From Aphanothece sp. CMT-3BRIN-NPC111 (GTDB taxonomy: Bacteria > Cyanobacteriota > Cyanobacteriia > Cyanobacteriales > JAHHGU01): 64,000 nucleotides of DNA. Shown piece by piece: positions 55,985-64,000 of the stretch. The first letter of the stretch is position 1. Each line of letters opens with the position of its first letter. The position numbers and the translations under genes were made by a program. The notes beneath the pieces were generated by a model. It was not told the origin of the DNA and made no database searches. It saw only the letters and a program-made list of their open reading frames with translations. The DNA lies in contig JAHHGU010000007.1 of NCBI GenBank assembly GCA_019359765.1, positions 82,178 through 146,177 of the forward strand, written 5' to 3'.

Positions 55985-56331
55985 AGCGAGGGGAAGTTTA
56001 TAATGCTCGTCTTGAACCGATTGAAGGTTCTGAACAAGGCGGCACTCGTCCTGTAATTATCGTTAGCCGCGATGCGATCAATGCCTATAGTTCTGTCATT
56101 TTAGCTGTCCCCTGCACAACTTATCAATCTGGCAAACGAGTCTACCCCACTCAGGTACTAATTCCAGCCCAAGATGGAGGATTGACAAACGATTCGATTG
56201 CTATGGCAGATCAGGTGCGGGTGTTATCCAAAACACGTCTCCTGGGTCTGCGAGGGATACTCAGTAATGCGACTATGACCCAATTAAATCAGGCTTTGTT
56301 GGTTGCTTTAGATTTGCCTGGGCAAGACTAG
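55981..56331 (+). CDS. MazF/PemK-type toxin (mRNA interferase)
   Basis: The protein has 116 residues from the ATG at 55981. The family signature is RGEVYNARLEPIEGSEQGG and RPVIIVSRD, with LVPCTT-type strand (ILAVPCTTYQSGKR) and DSIAMADQVRVLSKTRL. MazF enzymes cleave RNA in single strands at short sequences and are held by the antitoxin. Its stop codon directly abuts copy B of the 39-bp repeat. It is on the strand opposite the surrounding coiled-coil genes, which suggests insertion into that operon. Confidence 0.92.
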   Translation: MKRGEVYNARLEPIEGSEQGGTRPVIIVSRDAINAYSSVILAVPCTTYQSGKRVYPTQVLIPAQDGGLTNDSIAMADQVRVLSKTRLLGLRGILSNATMTQLNQALLVALDLPGQD

Positions 56332-56370
56332 TTAGTAACTGTAGCTTCAGCCGCTGCCTCAAAATCAGCC
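56332..56370. repeat. 39-bp direct repeat, copy B (next to CC2 stop)
   Basis: Near-identical to 55441-55479 (38 of 39). On the minus strand it lies directly after the CC2 stop codon and reads like CC1 codons 2-14, but with AAG in place of the start ATG, so it is not a gene start of its own. Confidence 0.9.
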
Positions 56371-56372
56371 TT

Positions 56373-57257
56373 TTATATAAAGCTTGTCAGTTGGTCAACT
56401 AAATCTTTCAACTCATCAATTAAAGGTTCTATTTCTGCTCTAACAGACGCTGCATCGGATTTGCCACTTCTGAGCTTATCGCTCATTTCTTTAATAGCTT
56501 CTGATACCTTATTGACAGCACTATCAAGCATATCTTTTAGTTCTCGTTCTATCTTTTCCTGGCTAGTATTCAGTAAGTTATCTACTTCTACCTTAACAAT
56601 GTCTGTACTAACACCAGTCAAATTGGTGGCAAACTCGCTTTGCTGAGTAGTCAAACTACTGACCATCTCTTGAATCTTAGCAATAAACTCTTGTTGTGCC
56701 TGTTCCATATCCTCAGTTAACTTGGCAACCTGTTCGCTGGTAGTAGTCTTAGCTAAAGAAATCTTCTCTCGCAGTGCTTCAACTTCCTGATTTGTTGAAT
56801 CCAGTGCAGCTACTAACTCCTCTTGACCAGATTGAATTGCTTGTTGAGTTTGTGCAAATACTGCTTGCACTTCATTACTCGCTGTTTCTACAAAAGCTCT
56901 ACCTTCATCTAACTGAGTCTTAAGAGATTCCACTTTGCCTTGAGTAGCCTGAATTTCAGCTACTAATTCCTCTTGAGCTTCAGTAACTGAATCCTTGAGT
57001 ACCTCAATACCGCCTTCTAGCTCGGAAATATCTTCTTCAATTTGACTTTGTTGACTGGAAAGTTCTTCTTGTAGCTCATTTAGAGCCGTTTCCACCTGTT
57101 CCAGAATTTCTGCGGCTTGATTTTCTTTTTCTTCCAGACTGGTTGCTAATGCTTCGGCAGTATCCTGAGCTTCTGTTACTTCCTGAACCAAATGATTCAT
57201 TTGTTCAGGAGCGAGAGTAGCTTTCTCTTCTAGTTCTTTCAGAAAATTAATATCCAT
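56373..57257 (-). CDS. Coiled-coil protein CC2
   Basis: The 294-residue reading starts at the ATG at 57257 (MDINFLKELEEKATLAP); a TTG at 57278 would overlap CC3. Heptad helix throughout, rich in Glu, Gln, Thr and Ser (TEAQDTAEALATSLEEKE, LTEDMEQAQQEFIAKIQ), ending LIDELKDLVDQLTSFI, an amphipathic helix. It follows CC3 by 10 bases in one operon. No enzyme motif and no named family. Confidence 0.8.
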   Translation of the reverse strand: MDINFLKELEEKATLAPEQMNHLVQEVTEAQDTAEALATSLEEKENQAAEILEQVETALNELQEELSSQQSQIEEDISELEGGIEVLKDSVTEAQEELVAEIQATQGKVESLKTQLDEGRAFVETASNEVQAVFAQTQQAIQSGQEELVAALDSTNQEVEALREKISLAKTTTSEQVAKLTEDMEQAQQEFIAKIQEMVSSLTTQQSEFATNLTGVSTDIVKVEVDNLLNTSQEKIERELKDMLDSAVNKVSEAIKEMSDKLRSGKSDAASVRAEIEPLIDELKDLVDQLTSFI

Positions 57258-57267
57258 GAGTAATAAT

Positions 57268-58260
57268 TTAAAGACCAATTACATCTAATCCGGCCTTTGC
57301 CAGTTCAGCAGCTTTTTTAGCAATGATTAACTGTGGTAAAATATAACTAATTGAAGTAGTTATACTTGAACCTATTGCCATAAGCGTAATATTTTCAATA
57401 ATTTCTTCTAGCATCTCCTCAACTGCGGATTCTATGGCATCTTTAAAAGCCGTCTCTAGTTCATTTTTAAGTGAATCCTCGCAGTGGCTGCCGATATCCT
57501 GAAGAATTTGAGAACATCGATCCTTCAATTCGTCGCCCAAACCTTCAACCTCACTGGTGAAGCTGCTGTAGATATTAGTTAGATTACTTTCAAAGCTACT
57601 AAACTCATTACTAATTTCAGTTAGTTGAGTCTGACTCACTTGCTCACTAAAAGTGCTAAAGCTACTTTCTATGCCTGTTGTGTGTGTATCAACAATTTCA
57701 CTACTTAACTCCTCAAAGTCTATTTCTACTTCAGATTGGAAGGTTTGTACTTGCTGTTGTAGTTGCGCGATCGCAGTAGTTAACCCCTCTAAAGATTGCT
57801 GGGTTGCTTCCCTTGCCTCTGTGAGAGACTCTTCCAAGCTACTAATTGATTCTCCTATTTCGGCAAAAGCCTCTTTAACTTCATTACAAGTTTCCTCTAA
57901 CTCTGCTTGTACATTAGTTACTTCTGCTTCAAAAGCGCCGGAAATATCGTCAACAGACTGAATAAATTCATCTAATTTAGCTTCAGATTCAGCGGTAACT
58001 TGCTGTAAGTTATCCAGTCCTGAAGCAACCTCTGCTTCAACACTATCAAGACCATCTTGAGTTGACTGTAATGTTTGTTGTATCGTTTCTATGCTCGTTT
58101 CCACAGTCTCAGCGAATTGGCTAAGAGCATCCCTGCCAGAGGACAGTTCTGAAATAGCCGCTTCCAAATCATTACCACCTAGATCTACTGCACTAAAAAG
58201 CTGATTTAAATTCTCAGTTGCTTCTTCAGGTGTGCTGCCAAATGTCAAGTTTTGGATCAT
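57268..58260 (-). CDS. Coiled-coil protein CC3 with hydrophobic C-terminal helix
   Basis: The protein has 330 residues. Heptad-type helix from about 15 to 285 (QLFSAVDLGGNDLEAAISE, EVTNVQAELEETCNEVKEA). The last 40 residues are hydrophobic (ENITLMAIGSSITTSISYI and LPQLIIAKKAAELAKAGLDV), most like a membrane hairpin or anchor. It is the clearest membrane-linked member of the four paralogues. CC4 ends 42 bases upstream and CC2 starts 10 bases downstream. Confidence 0.8.
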   Translation of the reverse strand: MIQNLTFGSTPEEATENLNQLFSAVDLGGNDLEAAISELSSGRDALSQFAETVETSIETIQQTLQSTQDGLDSVEAEVASGLDNLQQVTAESEAKLDEFIQSVDDISGAFEAEVTNVQAELEETCNEVKEAFAEIGESISSLEESLTEAREATQQSLEGLTTAIAQLQQQVQTFQSEVEIDFEELSSEIVDTHTTGIESSFSTFSEQVSQTQLTEISNEFSSFESNLTNIYSSFTSEVEGLGDELKDRCSQILQDIGSHCEDSLKNELETAFKDAIESAVEEMLEEIIENITLMAIGSSITTSISYILPQLIIAKKAAELAKAGLDVIGL

Positions 58261-58302
58261 TTTTGATAATGCTCTAATTTAACAATTTGTAACTTTAATT
58301 AA

Positions 58303-59190
58303 TTACAAAACTGATTTTACTAAATCCAGAACAGGTTTAATTTTTTCAATTATATCCGTGACATCACCAACTTTATCTAAGACATCTCCAACTTTTCCAT
58401 CCATAAGTTCCTGAGAAGTTTCTCCAGCATCACTCAGAAATGAAATAGCTTTGTTCAACTCACCCGCTGAGGTAGATAGTTCACCCAGCGCTTCTTCTAT
58501 AAATTTTTTACTAATAGCAGTGGCAGCCTCTGCCGATGTGGTGCCCAGTGCTGTCTCTAGTTCTGTTAACTTGCTGTTTCCTTCTTCTATTAGGGTGCTG
58601 AAATCACCCATTAAAGATTGCAACCGCTCGTTTACACCTTGTTCAAAAATTTCAAACTGCTCCATCAAGGTTGTTTTCCGGTCATTGAAGCTGCCTTTGA
58701 CGGTATCGACTAACTCCTGAAATTCTTCAATGCTACTTTTTGCAGTTTCTAATTGGCTATCAATCTCAGTCTCAAATTCTTGAACCTGCTGAGACAATTC
58801 CTCCAAGTTATTTTTTGTTGTCTCAGCGTCTGATTCAATCTCCGCTAGCGCTGACTCAACGCTACTTTTCAGGTCACTCAACTGGCTTTTCACCTGGCTA
58901 GCCATCTCCTCAACCTGACTTTCTACTTCACTGGCTCTCTGTTGCAATCCGCTCAGGTTGTCTTTGGCACTTTGCAGTTCACTTTCCAGGTTTTGTTCAG
59001 TCTCGGCTAATTTGTTACTTACTGCTTCAAAGCCTGCTTGAGCGGACTGGCTGGCAGATTCAACAGTGGTGGTTAAGGTAGTGGCGAATTGACTAATCTG
59101 ATCGATCTCTTCTAGGGCACGGTCAGCTTCCTGGGAGAGTTCCTCAGTTCTGGCTGCGCTTTGTTCAATTAGGGCGTCTAAATTTGACAT
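58303..59190 (-). CDS. Coiled-coil protein CC4
   Basis: The 295-residue reading starts at the ATG at 59190 (MSNLDALIEQSAARTEELSQ); an in-frame TTG at 59226 is possible. Heptad helix rich in Glu, Gln, Ser and Leu with an amphipathic C-terminal helix (VTDIIEKIKPVLDLVKSVL). First gene of the CC4-CC3-CC2 run on the minus strand, divergent from the third kinase gene (370 bp between starts). Confidence 0.8.
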   Translation of the reverse strand: MSNLDALIEQSAARTEELSQEADRALEEIDQISQFATTLTTTVESASQSAQAGFEAVSNKLAETEQNLESELQSAKDNLSGLQQRASEVESQVEEMASQVKSQLSDLKSSVESALAEIESDAETTKNNLEELSQQVQEFETEIDSQLETAKSSIEEFQELVDTVKGSFNDRKTTLMEQFEIFEQGVNERLQSLMGDFSTLIEEGNSKLTELETALGTTSAEAATAISKKFIEEALGELSTSAGELNKAISFLSDAGETSQELMDGKVGDVLDKVGDVTDIIEKIKPVLDLVKSVL

Positions 59191-59561
59191 AGTTACAAAA
59201 AATTTTGCGGCGAAAGGGCGAGGCAAATTCTTTAACTAGGGAACTTACTTGCTTATACAAGAGGTATACTGCTGGCTACAGACTTTACGATAAAAGTTGA
59301 AAAGTGAATAAGCAGGTGGATGAAAATAAACTTAACTTTTGATGGGCTGGTGATTGATAAGGCATCATGACAAATGATTAATGACCACAACTCTAGGGCA
59401 CATTCCCCAACAGGATGCGTCCATATCGACTGTTGAACCTCAAAGAGGTGTCAGGATATCCGCATCTGTCACAACTCCACTCAGTGGAATGCGGAATCAG
59501 CCGGATCAATCTGGAAGATATTACTATTAAGTAAAAATTTAAAATCGCGGCGAATTGCATT
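59191..59561. other. Gene-less stretch between CC4 and the third kinase
   Basis: 370 bp holding the divergent promoters. I see no tRNA, hairpin of note or gene. AGTTGAAAAGTG and AACTTAACTTTTGATG are the most AT-rich parts. Confidence 0.5.
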
Positions 59562-61451
59562 ATGTTAAGCCAGTTGCTAGACGGGCGTTACCAAGTTATC
59601 CGAGCCTTGAGTGCTGGTGGATTCGGTCAAACCTACATTGCTCAAGACACCCGTCGTCCTGGCAACCCAACCTGCGTCGTTAAGCTTCTCAAGCCTGCTA
59701 GTAGTGACCCCAACGTTTTGCAAACAGCCAGACGCTTGTTCCAAAGTGAAGCAGAAACTCTGGAACAACTGGGTAATCATGACCAGATTCCCCGGCTATT
59801 AGCTTACTTTGAACAAGACCAAGAATTTTACTTGGTGCAAGAGTTCATCGATGGGCATACTCTCACAGCGGAACTGTTACCTGGTCAGCGGTGGACGGAA
59901 ACTCAGACTATCCAAATGCTGGAAGACGTCCTGGGCATTCTGGAATTTGTGCATAGCCGAGGCGTCATTCACCGAGATATCAAGCCGGATAATCTCATCC
60001 GGCGTACCGCAGACAATAAGTTAGTGCTGGTTGACTTTGGCGCTGTTAAGCAACTGCGGACTCAGATCATCGGATCTCAAGGACAGATGAGCGCCACTGT
60101 TGCTATTGGCACCCCTGGATATATGCCCAGCGAACAGGGGCGAGGTCAGCCGCGCCCTAACAGTGATATTTATGCACTGGGTATCATTGGTATTCAGGCG
60201 CTAACGGGTCTGTTACCGCTGCAATTACAAGTAGACGCCAATACTGGCGAGATTCTCTGGCAGCACTTGGTGCCGGTCAGCCTTGGGCTGGCAAATGTAC
60301 TGAGCAAGATGGTGCAATACCACTTCAAAGACCGCTACCAGTCGGCAACAGAGGCTCTACAAGCGCTGCGGCAATCTAATAATCCCTACCCGTCAGTGCA
60401 GTATCCTACTACCGCTGGATACGCGCCGGTAGTATACGCGCCCACGTTCAATGAGACGCTGCCCACGCAACCACCACCCTCAGCGTCGGTACAGAACACC
60501 ATTCCCGCTGCTCCTGCCAATTCATATATACCGCCAGTCCGCCCAGTTCCTGGTTATGCCCCTGATTCTAGCTCCCCTAACAAACTGCCCCTAATAGTTG
60601 GAACCAGCATTGCGGCTGTTGTGGTTGCGGCGATGGGTATGGCGATCGCTCTTAATCAAGGATCGTTTTTTAACAGCAATGGAATCTTAGGTAAAAATAA
60701 TCAAGCGGGGAATTCTCAGCAAGACACTTGCACGGTTGTGATCGGCACATTAAATGTTCGTTCTGGACCTAGTAAGGACGCTAACCGTGTTGACGGTATC
60801 CAAAAAGGCACAAATGTCTCTCTTACTGGCAGCGAGGAAAATGGCTGGGTGGAAATTAGCTCGCCAACAAAAGGTTGGGTTTTTAATGATCAGCAATATA
60901 TCGACTGCCCCACTGCAAATAATACGCCAGCTGAAACGAAAACTAATACAGGATCTAATAATAATTCCCCATCGGGTTCAACCGATCGGGGAAGCAGTAC
61001 TTTGGCAAAAGCAATAGCTAAATATCAGTCTGGAGATCTTGACGGCGCGATCGCTCTAGCAAAATCGATTCCCTCAAGCAGTTCTGCTTCCGGGAAGGCA
61101 AAGTCCGCGATCGCGCAGTGGCAGCAAGACTGGGATAAAGCTAAAAGTATAGTCAATGAGGCGCAAAAAGCGTTTAATGAAGAAAATTGGGATGCTGTGC
61201 TAGCCTATAACCCAGAAACAATTCCCATTCAGTATTGGAGGGAACAGCTGGCACAACTGATTAGCCAAGCAGGAAAGAAGAAAGCACAGACACCGAAACC
61301 GAGTCCTACAGACAGCCCTGAACCAACCGAAACTCCTAAGCCAACTGATAGTCCTAAGCCAACCGAAACTCCTAAGCCGACTGATAGTCCTAAGCCAACC
61401 GAAACTCCTAAGCCAACTGATAGTCCCACGCCGAAAGAAAGCCCTGAATGA
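59562..61451 (+). CDS. Ser/Thr protein kinase with membrane helix, SH3-like domain and Pro-Thr repeat tail
   Basis: The protein has 629 residues. Kinase (about 10-275) with AGGFGQ, K41, HRDIKPDN (D139), DFG and GTPGYMP; a Pro-rich linker; membrane helix about 341-365; SH3b-like domain about 388-447 (TLNVRSGPSKDANRVDG, ENGWVEI); a helical part; and a C-terminal tail of KPTETPKPTDSP units. It lacks the FHA domain of the other two kinases. The tail is Thr-rich and could be phosphorylated. An FHA membrane protein gene follows 200 bases later. Confidence 0.93.
   Translation: MLSQLLDGRYQVIRALSAGGFGQTYIAQDTRRPGNPTCVVKLLKPASSDPNVLQTARRLFQSEAETLEQLGNHDQIPRLLAYFEQDQEFYLVQEFIDGHTLTAELLPGQRWTETQTIQMLEDVLGILEFVHSRGVIHRDIKPDNLIRRTADNKLVLVDFGAVKQLRTQIIGSQGQMSATVAIGTPGYMPSEQGRGQPRPNSDIYALGIIGIQALTGLLPLQLQVDANTGEILWQHLVPVSLGLANVLSKMVQYHFKDRYQSATEALQALRQSNNPYPSVQYPTTAGYAPVVYAPTFNETLPTQPPPSASVQNTIPAAPANSYIPPVRPVPGYAPDSSSPNKLPLIVGTSIAAVVVAAMGMAIALNQGSFFNSNGILGKNNQAGNSQQDTCTVVIGTLNVRSGPSKDANRVDGIQKGTNVSLTGSEENGWVEISSPTKGWVFNDQQYIDCPTANNTPAETKTNTGSNNNSPSGSTDRGSSTLAKAIAKYQSGDLDGAIALAKSIPSSSSASGKAKSAIAQWQQDWDKAKSIVNEAQKAFNEENWDAVLAYNPETIPIQYWREQLAQLISQAGKKKAQTPKPSPTDSPEPTETPKPTDSPKPTETPKPTDSPKPTETPKPTDSPTPKESPE
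61323..61430. repeat. 36-bp tandem repeat, three copies, in the kinase tail
   Basis: CCAACCGAAACTCCTAAGCC and its continuation to GATAGTCCTAAG repeat at 61323, 61359 and 61395 with few changes; each encodes KPTETPKPTDSP-type 12 residues. Copy number may vary between strains. Confidence 0.85.
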
Positions 61452-61581
61452 TATTCGGTCGTTTTTGGTGACAGTCTCAGTAGGATTAGTTAACCGAGGC
61501 TCCTAGGCGATCGCTCTTGGCAAATAGGACGCATCGCTGAAAACTTTAACAAAAATAAACGCTTGGATTTGTAAATCTGGA

Positions 61582-61609
61582 AAACCTTACTATATATATA
61601 GTAAGGTTT
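61582..61609 (+). terminator. Perfect 28-bp palindrome after the third kinase
   Basis: AAACCTTACTATAT and its exact complement, centre of symmetry between 61595 and 61596, lie 130 bases after the kinase stop and 42 before the next gene. The stem is AT-rich with no T-run, so it may be a weak terminator or a binding site. Confidence 0.55.
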
Positions 61610-61651
61610 AATTTCTTTCGTCACGCATGCCTTATTCAGCTTGTCAAATCT

Positions 61652-63718
61652 ATGTCATCCAAATCTGAAAAACTGGCACAGCGCATTCAAGACATTCAGA
61701 AGTTTGTTGCCGCCAGGGTTAATCGAGAACCAAAATTTGGTGCAGTTGCTGAAGAACTAAGCAAGCTAGCTGACGCTTTGAAGCCCAGGAAACTGACGGT
61801 TCAAATTGTCAGCCTGTATCCCATGCTAGCTCAAGCGCTACAGAACCTTGTTAACACTCGCAATACTTTAACCTCGCTTTACCAATTTAAGATTGCCACC
61901 TTACCCAATCAACACCAGCAAACTGAAATAGCATCGCCTGCCTCACTTATTCTGAAATCTGCTAGCACTACAGGAGGGCAGGAGACTCGTTATCCCCTGT
62001 CTACTACTCAGAAGGCAATAATTGGGCGCAGTCCAGACTGTCAGATTCAAGTTGGGCTGCATTACACAGAAGTTTCTAGGCATCACGCAGAATTTCTGCC
62101 CCCTGCAAATTTGGATTTTGAGCGCATTAGTTCTAACTGGCAAATTTGCGATCTTAACAGTGCTAATGGCACATATATAAATGACCAACGGTTACAAGGG
62201 GGGTGTCATACATTGCAACCAGGCGATCGCATCGTACTGGGTAAACTACAGGCGGCTGCGACAAGCCCAGAACTTATATTTGAGTATCAATCTAATACAC
62301 CTGCTGCACCTGACGAAGAGTTTGACCGACTGCTGACTGATTGCGATGTTCTGTGCTTAGTTCTTAACCCTACACAACCCCTTTCTGCGGATGAAAAACG
62401 GTTAATGGATCGGGCTAATAAAGCTAATATATTTAAGTCAATAATTGTAGTTGATACATCAGCTGCAAGCCACGCTTCTGAAATTGTCAAAACGAACGTA
62501 TCTGCATTATCTGCATGGCGGCAAAGTCAGGTATATAGTCAATCATTGCATATAAATTGTTTGCTACTGAAACCTTTTTATCCTCACAATCATGGCAATG
62601 CCGTTGAAACCAGCGCCCTACAAGAACTAAATCAGTTTAGCGAGTTTTTAGAGAAATTAGCTAACAGTGAATCCGAGGATGTTGTAAAAGAGCGAGTAAA
62701 AAAACAATTTATAGCTCAACTTGCCACTATGGATAGTATTTTTAACGAAAAAATAGAAACTTTAAACAAAAAGACTCAGCAACAACAAGAAGCTTTGGGG
62801 AACAAAAATATAAACGAGTTAAATGAGCAACTAAAAATAGCCTTAAAGCAGATAAGTGATGACAAAGAAAAAACTTTTCAACAAGTAAAAGTTGATCTAA
62901 GCCAATCGAAAGCAGCTTTAATCGATCCTTTCAGCAGAGAAAGCTTACTTTATAAAGTTAAAGTCTTTACAGATGAACTGAAGCCAGTAATTACCAAGGA
63001 AAGTGAGGGAGTATACCTGCGCTTGCGGTCAGAGATAATGAAGAATTCCGATAGTATCCACACTTATATAACTCGTCTTTGCAATATTGAAATCGTTCAC
63101 TGGGCAAAAGAAGAGTGGGGGCAAATATGTAACTCTTATGGCAATGATGGTTTAAATGGATTTTTCCAGAGAAGTTATACAGCGCTTAACTTTGTTCCGG
63201 ATCTGGAATTATCTAATTTATCATTTCAGCCAGTCCAACAAGTTGAAACTTCCAAAGTGTTGAAAGAATCAGTATTACAATTTTCTAATACTCATATTAG
63301 TTTACAACAGATTTCTCCAGTTGGCGACCTGATTATGGGAGGAGGAGCATTAGCAATAGCAGCAGCATTTGGCAACCCGATACCATTGATAATGGCTGGT
63401 ATTAATATTTTTAATAAAAATTCGCTTCAGCAACAAGCTCAGGCAGCGAAACAAGAACAACAAACAGAAAATCTAAAAAAAGGTATATGCAATCATTACC
63501 AATTGCTGGCTAAAAGTCTAGTTGAAAAGGTATCGCAAAACTTAATTTTATCATTACAAGCAGAAGAACGGCGGGTAAAGGAAACTATTGAAAAAGCGGG
63601 CGGTCAGATTACAACTCACCTCACTGAGGCCAAAAAACGTCTAGATGAGTGCAAGGCTCAGCAAAACAATTTAAACAAAGAAAAAGCTGAACTACTGGAA
63701 CTAATTAAGGGAGCATAA
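61652..63718 (+). CDS. FHA protein with dynamin-like layout, no P-loop (paralogue B)
   Basis: The protein has 688 residues with the same order as the first paralogue: KLTVQIVSLYPMLAQALQNL (47-66), FHA (about 112-210; IIGRSPDC, SRHHAEF, NGTYIND, all key residues present), the strand DVLCLVLNPTQPLS (about 232), a helical region, a Gly/Ala-rich hydrophobic stretch (GGGALAIAAAFGNPIPLI, about 570-590) and a coiled-coil tail. No GKS/T motif. The Gly/Ala hydrophobic region differs from the two plain helices of paralogue A and looks like a membrane paddle. It follows a kinase-SH3 gene, as does paralogue A. Role unknown. Confidence 0.8.
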   Translation: MSSKSEKLAQRIQDIQKFVAARVNREPKFGAVAEELSKLADALKPRKLTVQIVSLYPMLAQALQNLVNTRNTLTSLYQFKIATLPNQHQQTEIASPASLILKSASTTGGQETRYPLSTTQKAIIGRSPDCQIQVGLHYTEVSRHHAEFLPPANLDFERISSNWQICDLNSANGTYINDQRLQGGCHTLQPGDRIVLGKLQAAATSPELIFEYQSNTPAAPDEEFDRLLTDCDVLCLVLNPTQPLSADEKRLMDRANKANIFKSIIVVDTSAASHASEIVKTNVSALSAWRQSQVYSQSLHINCLLLKPFYPHNHGNAVETSALQELNQFSEFLEKLANSESEDVVKERVKKQFIAQLATMDSIFNEKIETLNKKTQQQQEALGNKNINELNEQLKIALKQISDDKEKTFQQVKVDLSQSKAALIDPFSRESLLYKVKVFTDELKPVITKESEGVYLRLRSEIMKNSDSIHTYITRLCNIEIVHWAKEEWGQICNSYGNDGLNGFFQRSYTALNFVPDLELSNLSFQPVQQVETSKVLKESVLQFSNTHISLQQISPVGDLIMGGGALAIAAAFGNPIPLIMAGINIFNKNSLQQQAQAAKQEQQTENLKKGICNHYQLLAKSLVEKVSQNLILSLQAEERRVKETIEKAGGQITTHLTEAKKRLDECKAQQNNLNKEKAELLELIKGA

Positions 63719-64000
63719 GCTGTTGGAAGCCAGCAGTCATTCGATTTTGGATTTTGGATTGTCCCCACGCCTGATGAAAGGGGGGCTTGAGACCTATGCG
63801 TGTTTTTGGTCAGGAGGACGCTCTTCGCCTCAAGTGGCAATACTAACTACATTATGTTGCGTAATAAAATTTTATACCAAGTTGCGGTCAAACATAGTAG
63901 ACTGGCAAGAGCGCATGGCTGTTGAGAAAAGCAGTAATACGAAATCTGGGTTGACTATCGCTTGATCAAGAAAGATAGTCTCCAACTTTCGCGATCGCGA
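63719..64000. other. Right-hand end with no clear gene
   Basis: Contains GATTTTGGATTTTGGATT, a short repeat also seen at 32438-32466. The short open frames here have no support. Confidence 0.5.

Noticed and set aside
63723..63965. 80-codon plus-strand frame at the right end
   Set aside because: It starts in a simple repeat and has no ribosome site or family likeness.
1..64000. tRNA, rRNA or known riboswitch
   Set aside because: I scanned for TTCGAATC-type T-arms and conserved riboswitch cores by eye and found none; a covariance-model search would be decisive.

Overview
The window is chromosomal DNA of a cyanobacterium, most likely a filamentous one. The evidence is frequent GCGATCGC (HIP1) octamers, genes for photosystem I (two psaK), photosystem II (psbU), btpA and ycf51, the alkane pair acyl-ACP reductase / aldehyde-deformylating oxygenase, short tandem repeats of the TTAGTTG, GAGTTAT and TTAGCAA kind, and many Ser/Thr kinase, FHA and WD40 proteins. 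I cannot name the species. I saw no tRNA or rRNA gene and no CRISPR array.

Positions 1-44200 are mostly housekeeping genes. They include a partial PIN/TRAM protein, hemW, a rhomboid with its catalytic Ser replaced by Asn, a sufU-like scaffold next to ycf51, a polyol-dehydrogenase-like gene, an AlaC-like aminotransferase, a site-2 protease, tandem psaK and trpF. The hydrocarbon block follows: folE, SDR, accA, AAR, then a CFA-synthase-like methyltransferase and a fatty-acid desaturase, then ADO. Next come an orphan ABC permease, a Uma2 nuclease, an acetyltransferase relic, a hydrolase coupled to a DUF4112 gene, cysK, a 1-Cys peroxiredoxin, psbU, nadB, a CHASE2-PAS-GGDEF cyclase, a VKOR-thioredoxin fusion, btpA, rimO, a DEAD-box helicase, thrC, a GNAT, a YihY protein and a [2Fe-2S] thioredoxin-like protein. 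An IS630 element sits in the 3' end of a membrane-anchored globin gene, just downstream of a 30-codon gene with a strong ribosome site. ygfZ and a hypothetical gene close this part.

Positions 44353-63718 form a phospho-signalling island. It holds an FHA-WD40 protein, three paralogous Ser/Thr kinases (kinase-FHA-WD40, kinase-FHA-TM-SH3, kinase-TM-SH3), and two paralogous FHA proteins with a dynamin-like layout but no visible P-loop, each directly 3' of a kinase-SH3 gene. Between the two kinase/FHA pairs lie four related coiled-coil genes of about 300 codons. One of them is split from the others by a RHH/MazF toxin-antitoxin module bracketed by 39-bp direct repeats. A reasonable model is envelope sensing by the SH3 kinases, phosphothreonine reading by the FHA membrane proteins, and coiled-coil partners at the membrane. 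This is inference, and it is the best candidate here for an undescribed system.

Intergenic DNA is rich in inverted repeats, several of which look like terminators or MITE relics. Examples are a perfect 34-bp palindrome inside a roughly 98-bp inverted-repeat element, an IS200/IS605 right-end relic, and a single CRISPR-repeat-like sequence abutting the nadB start codon.
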